A stretch of DNA of 15,007 bases from Obelidium mucronatum (taxonomy: Eukaryota; Chytridiomycota; Chytridiomycetes; Chytridiales; Chytriomycetaceae): contig JAIVFH010000547.1 in the NCBI GenBank assembly GCA_025765595.1, positions 1-15,007 on the forward strand. The letters run 5' to 3'. A program made the position numbers and the translations under genes. Each line of letters starts with the position of its first letter. Positions within the stretch are counted from its first letter, which is position 1. Positions 11,391-15,007 of the stretch are shown one piece after another. The notes below the pieces were generated by a model, which did not search any database, had not been told where the DNA came from, and worked only from the letters and a program-made list of their open reading frames with translations.

Positions 11391-14382
11391 TCAATAAAAG
11401 TCTGTTACAACTTCAGACCCGGTTCCCTTTATGAGCATGATGTGGGGAATTCCCTCCACCATCTCTCTCAAGCACTCTATATAATTAAGTTTGGCACATT
11501 CGTCGTTGTTTTCCCGAACAACTCCAGGTGAAGGGAGGTTTGTCATTACAATTCGGGAACGTGGCGACTTTTCACGAATCACTGCATTCACACTTTGAAT
11601 AAATTTGATCCGAACTTCATGGACGCCTATCGAATTGTTTGACGCAGTATTTCCAGCCGCAACCGTATCATTTGATGCAGCTGATTCTCGAAAATCCGTA
11701 GTACTCCACAGACTCATTGAACTCTGCTTACGAGAAGCCGCAGGCCCGACCCCAACAACAAGATCCGAATCCAATAACCCAAAAGTCTCCCCATCACAAC
11801 AAGTTTTCATTGGTATAACCTGGGTAAACGCAACAATCCGCAGCCCCTTCAAAGTTCTCAAGAGATTCCGCTTCATGGCGTTGCAGTCGTCTGTTTCATT
11901 TGCAATGACGAATATCCGAAGCGCGCAGTGTCTCCATTCCCGGTTCCTTAACAGGATGTGTGCAATGAGGGTTAGTATCCCGCCGTCCAGCAAGATCCAA
12001 TAAATGTCTACGGTTTGGTCTATAATAGCAACTGCATCAGAAAGTATAAGGTTTTGTGGTGGTTCTAGTTTTTTGACTAGCAAAACTGCTTTATCGAGGA
12101 GAATGATTCCTCGAAGGACATCCGCAAAGTCGGTGGTCATATCTGAAGGCCAGTTCAACATGACTGTGTTTGAACGCAAGAGTCCGATTCCGCAGCATTG
12201 GATGGAGTTGAATACACCAGAGCGAAATGTAGGAGCCAGTACGGCTTGTGGGAATGCGTGAATGTGGTGTTTTCGTGCTTCCTCCAAAAGACACTATAAT
12301 GAATGATGATGATGATATAAAAAAAAAAACGACAAACATCCCTTAAATACGTACGGCTTTGATGGCTTCGGATTTGAAGGTTTGCGGCAACAGCTCTGGT
12401 TTCCCTTTAACTACTGTACAAACAACAGCAAGGCCTCCCGTTTTATTCAATTGAGCGAGAAACTCCATTCCATGGCCGTCAGCGACTTTCCATCCGCTAG
12501 ATTCGTTGTTTTCAACATTGACAAAAAGCATAATACTTGGACGCCAATCCGTTGTTTTCTGCGTTTCACCTGTTTTTCTTTCAACTTGCCATAGGTTTCG
12601 TTTTGCAACTTGAAGAAGAATTCCAGTGGCTTTAGCTTTGTCTACTCCATATTGTGATCGTGCCTCATAATGTGAAATTATTTTGATGAGGACCCCCAAT
12701 AAGGTCAACACAAGCAATGTGATTGGAAGACTGACAAAAAAGGAGAAAAGTAAGGACGTGACGGCAGCACCAGCCGAAATGGTCCAGTGCTGGTATTTCC
12801 AAGAAGGCTTCCAATTTGGCGATTCAATGAACGTCAATAACGCAGCAGCAGCGTTAATGAAGAGATAGCAAATCTATTCGTAAGGGGATGGTATAGCTTG
12901 ATTTAAAAAAAAATTTAAAAATCTGGAGAAGCTCAAGGCTTTTGGAACGTGTGTTTGTTTACCAGATAAACTACTGTAACAAACTTGAAGCTATCGTCCG
13001 TAGGAATAGTCAAGAGGACGACTTCGGCGATTAAAAAGCCGTAAACGCGTCCTGCCCACTTGGATATCATTTTTCCTGTTGCTGTTGACGCATTGCTTTG
13101 TTTGAAGACTTTCAAGAATGGTAAAAGATCGTCATTCGAAATGGCTTTTAATAACTTGGTGGCACTCGTAAGACCTTGTACGGAGGCGCCTAATGCAATT
13201 CCTAAGCATCCCGCTGCGGATACCCATTTATTTGGACCAATGGCTACCAACAAATTCAAGTCATTTGTGGCTGACAGACTGTTTCTAAGAAGTGCTGCAC
13301 GATCAAATGCGAACCCAAGCAGTATAATGATACAGAAGTAAATGGCGGAGGTGCTGAATTGGGCTAGGATAGTGTATCTTGGGATATCCCGGCGAGGGTG
13401 TGACAGTTCAGCAGAACGACTGGATCCAGCTAATACACCTGAATAGCAAGTTGGAAATCAGTTTTTGGTCTATACTGTTTTTGATGGATTGATTGATTGT
13501 TGTACCTGTGACCAAGGGAAAGAATACCCCCAACGTGTCAAAGAAATCAGTATAATCAAATTGACCCATTGGAAGCCAGTTATCAGCAAAGGTTTGCATT
13601 GAGATTTCATGACCTTGTGCAGCGATCCGACAGCTCAGTCCGATGATTGTGCTACAGATGCTGATGAGAGCCAGAACAAAGCAGGCGGCCGAGACGACCG
13701 AGATGTGGTGGAAAGACGAGTTCCTCTTTGCGACAAATGGGTGGAACACAGTCGCCAGGGCCAGAAAGCCGCTCCCGACGAGGCGGCGCGCGTTTTCGTC
13801 CGAGACGTGTCCGAACGCGTGTCCGAACAGCGGCGGCGGCAGCAGCGACAGCGCCACGCGCGCCGCCGCCGCCGCGGCAACGCCGACGCCCGCGCAGATG
13901 CCGCCGCTGAACAGAAGCGCGACGCCGCCGGCAGCCGCGCAGCCGACGCTCTGCGCGACGAGAAAGTAGACGCCGCCGTGCGCGCCCCTGCTTCCGCTTC
14001 CGGCTGTTCCGCTTCCGGCTGTTCCGGTTCCGGGCGGCCGCCGCTTCCAGGAGCCGCTGCCGGCCGTCGCCGCGGACGCCGCCGTCGCGAGCGTCAGCAG
14101 CGACGCGACGAGCGCGACGAGCACCGTCTGCCGCGTGCCGCTGCGCGCGATAAACTGCGGCACGTGCACAAAGAGCACCAGCGAGAATATCGTCTGCGCC
14201 GTCGGAATAAATATGTGCGTCCACACATGCGCCGTGCTGCGCGCCGCCTTGGCCGCCGATGACAAATCAGCCGTCGGCGCCAGGATCTGGTGCTCGGACA
14301 TGAGCGCGCGCGAAATAGGCCGACGCGATGCAGGGCTGACGGGGTCGTCAAAGAGATCAAGAGGCGTCGAAGCAATTGTCAT
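11391..14382 (-). CDS. K-Cl cotransporter (SLC12/KCC family, Vhc1-like)
   Basis: Electroneutral cation-chloride cotransporter; the yeast relative Vhc1 is vacuolar. Four coding exons, 14382-13506, 13438-12963, 12873-12355, 12293-11391, with introns of 67, 89 and 61 bp, give 924 aa. TM1 carries IPTAQTIFSLVLF (59-71), followed by GGVYFLVAQSVGCAAAGGVA. TM6 carries FFPLVTGVLAGSSRSAEL (288 on), matching the family FFPxVTGxMAGSNRS motif. SVQGLTSATKLLKAISNDD and CYLFINAAAALLTF follow, then SPNWKPSWKYQHW and a cytosolic domain with VDIYWILLDGG (719-729). The end PHIMLIKGTGSEVVTDFY matches the KCC terminus LVRGxGxEVITIYS. The C-terminal half is close to family pattern. The N-terminal half is unusual: very GC-rich DNA, a 20-30-residue Gly/Ser/Thr insertion before GGVYF, and the loop before TM6 is short without the KCC cysteine cluster. 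The ATG at 14382 is used; an upstream spliced start (14542) is possible. Confidence 0.92.
11393..11398 (+). terminator. Poly(A) signal AATAAA of SMC3, inside the end of the convergent gene
   Basis: The first AATAAA on the plus strand after the SMC3 stop is 81 bases downstream and overlaps the last codons of the cotransporter, whose minus-strand end TTT TAT TGA reads TCAATAAAA on the plus strand. SMC3 transcripts should therefore run at least into the cotransporter coding region. Confidence 0.65.
13680..14340. other. GC-rich patch within exon 1 of the K-Cl cotransporter gene
   Basis: From about 13680 to 14340 the DNA is dominated by GCG/CGC/GCC words, while the rest of the same exon and the following exons are AT-leaning. 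The encoded stretch is correspondingly rich in Ala, Gly, Arg and Ser (for example GVGVAAAAAARVALSLLPPP). The change of base composition is inside the coding sequence, not at an exon boundary. Confidence 0.75.
13992..14033 (-). repeat. 15-bp in-frame tandem repeat in the K-Cl cotransporter gene
   Basis: The unit TTCCGCTTCCGGCTG (plus strand) occurs at 13992-14006 and 14007-14021, with a partial third copy to about 14033. Read on the minus strand it encodes a GTAGS-type repeat (TGTAGSGTAGSGS, residues 119-131) in the loop just before GGVYF. Being a multiple of three, length changes would keep the frame. Confidence 0.85.
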
Positions 14383-14474
14383 AGAAAATAAAGAATATTG
14401 TTTATTGAATAGAGTAAAGAAGAAAATAGTAATAAATTGAAACAAAAGAGGTTCAGTGTCAGCCAGGGAGAACC

Positions 14475-14526
14475 CTGTTACCAGCGGGAGCCACGAGGAG
14501 GCCCTGAACTATATCCCGCCACATAC
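14475..14526 (-). other. Candidate 5' intron of the K-Cl cotransporter gene
   Basis: A strong donor (AAAG|GTATGT) and an acceptor (GGTAACAG) lie 52 bp apart, the modal intron size in this window. If removed, an ATG at 14542 (ATG GAC GCG ATC AAA G) joins in frame to the downstream open frame and adds 36 residues ahead of the ATG at 14382. Alternatively this is a 5' UTR intron. Part of it is GC-rich against an AT-rich surround. Confidence 0.4.
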
Positions 14527-14622
14527 CTTTGATCGCGTCCATCCATAAAAAAAAAATAAAAAAACGAGGAGATTCATAAAGGACAACACTTGCAGAGCCC
14601 AACTTAAAACCAAAGAACCCAT
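14509..14622 (-). other. Short hydrophobic upstream frame (37 codons)
   Basis: A minus-strand frame from ATG at 14622 to TAG at 14509 in the leader. Its product would be almost entirely hydrophobic (SFMNLLVFLFFFYGW), largely because of T-rich DNA. It could act as an upstream ORF lowering translation of the cotransporter, or mean nothing. Confidence 0.25.
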
Positions 14623-14655
14623 GAATGTAAAAGAAATAACCAAAAGTCCCCTTTT

Positions 14656-14657
<2 letters not shown>

Positions 14658-14705
<48 letters not shown>
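14658..14705. repeat. 48-nt poly-T run
   Basis: An uninterrupted run of 48 T on the plus strand, followed by G-interrupted T runs (TTTTTGTTTTTGTTTTT). On the minus strand it is a poly-A stretch in the middle of the proposed leader. Its exact length is likely uncertain from sequencing. Confidence 0.9.
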
Positions 14706-14706
<1 letters not shown>

Positions 14707-14952
14707 TTTTTGTTTTTGGTCGCGTCTTTTCGCTTGTTTTTTTAACCCCCTTTCTTTTTGTCTGTTTTATGGCCCGTCTTTTCGGTTGTTTTTAAGGGTT
14801 TGTTCAGGAGGGGACTTGGTGAGAATAAGAAGGGGTTGGTGAGGGATGAAGTGTTGTCCGAGTTAATTCCAGAGTTCTTGAAGAGAGAAGAAGTTTTTTT
14901 TTTAGGAGAGAAGAAGTTTTTGTGAGAAGAAAAGAGGGGGGGAGAGGCTCCC

Positions 14953-14960
14953 TATTTATA
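14953..14960 (-). promoter_or_regulatory. TATA box (TATAAATA)
   Basis: TATAAATA on the minus strand inside GGTATAAATAGGG, flanked by GC, followed by a C run and then a pyrimidine-rich stretch with TCAAG 80 or so bases on. This is the clearest core promoter in the window. It points toward the cotransporter ATG about 570 bases away. Confidence 0.55.
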
Positions 14961-15007
14961 CCTTTTCCGATTTTTGACAATTCTGCAATGTTTGTCGGGT
15001 CTTGAAA

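Larger units (their letters stand above)
14383..15007 (-). promoter_or_regulatory. Leader and promoter region of the K-Cl cotransporter gene
   Basis: These 625 bp have no convincing independent gene. Read on the minus strand they contain, in order: a TATA box (14960-14953), a CT-rich stretch ending CTTCTCTCTTCAAG near 14873, the style of fungal start-site region, a long A-rich leader with a 48-nt homopolymer, a short hydrophobic upstream frame (14622-14509), a candidate 52-bp intron (14526-14475) and an AT-rich run into the ATG. An imperfect 19-bp direct repeat is present at 14723-14741 and 14775-14793, differing at one base. Confidence 0.5.

Noticed and set aside
13609..14262. 217-codon plus-strand frame opposite the cotransporter
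   Set aside because: Arg/Ala/Glu/Gln-rich shadow of the GC-rich coding strand; the minus-strand reading has the SLC12 motifs.
14440..14520. Possible tRNA or small RNA in the GC-rich leader island
   Set aside because: No B-box or T-loop of the right form and no cloverleaf; only a short hairpin can be drawn.
14621..14842. Plus-strand frame with a Phe homopolymer
   Set aside because: Produced by the 48-nt poly-T run; no family features and no coding signal outside the run.
14653..15007. SINE-like or retroposed element ending in poly(A) on the minus strand
   Set aside because: No A and B boxes, no target-site duplication that I can see, and homopolymer T runs also occur in introns of this window.

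Overview
The window is ordinary, gene-dense, intron-rich eukaryotic nuclear DNA, most likely from a fungus and plausibly an early-diverging (zoosporic or mucoromycote-like) lineage. The grounds are: a secreted CBM18-GH16 cell-wall transglycosylase of the fungal CRH type; a Vhc1/KCC-type cation-chloride cotransporter; the nucleoporin ALADIN, which budding yeast lacks; canonical AATAAA poly(A) signals; and 33 short introns of 50-116 bp that I could place so that every reading frame rejoins. The lineage is inference; no rRNA or marker was available.

Layout. Four genes lie head to tail on the minus strand at the left: an FKBP prolyl isomerase cut by the window edge (1-340), an unrecognised 479-aa protein (446-1936), the CBM18-GH16 enzyme (1973-3244, 374 aa, 3 exons) and a small unrecognised Ala-rich, Lys-tailed protein (3560-3919). 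A 60-bp AAAAG-repeat spacer separates the last from the divergent plus-strand gene for ALADIN (3980-6017, 7 exons, 564 aa). ALADIN is followed after 127 bp by the cohesin subunit SMC3 (6145-11312, 22 exons, 1230 aa). SMC3 converges on a minus-strand K-Cl cotransporter gene (11391-14382, 4 coding exons, 924 aa). The right end (14383-15007) is that gene's probable leader and promoter, with a TATA box and a 48-nt poly-T run.

The genes do not form a pathway: protein folding, cell wall, nuclear pore, sister-chromatid cohesion and ion transport are neighbours because the genome is compact. The interest is in gene architecture: a GC-AG intron in ALADIN, many weak donors in SMC3, a stop codon inside a poly(A) signal, convergent genes with interlocked poly(A) signals, and two very GC-rich 5' gene patches. 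One of these patches coincides with loss of expected ion-site residues in the cotransporter. I see no mobile element, CRISPR array, defence locus, RNA gene or clear novel multi-gene system.
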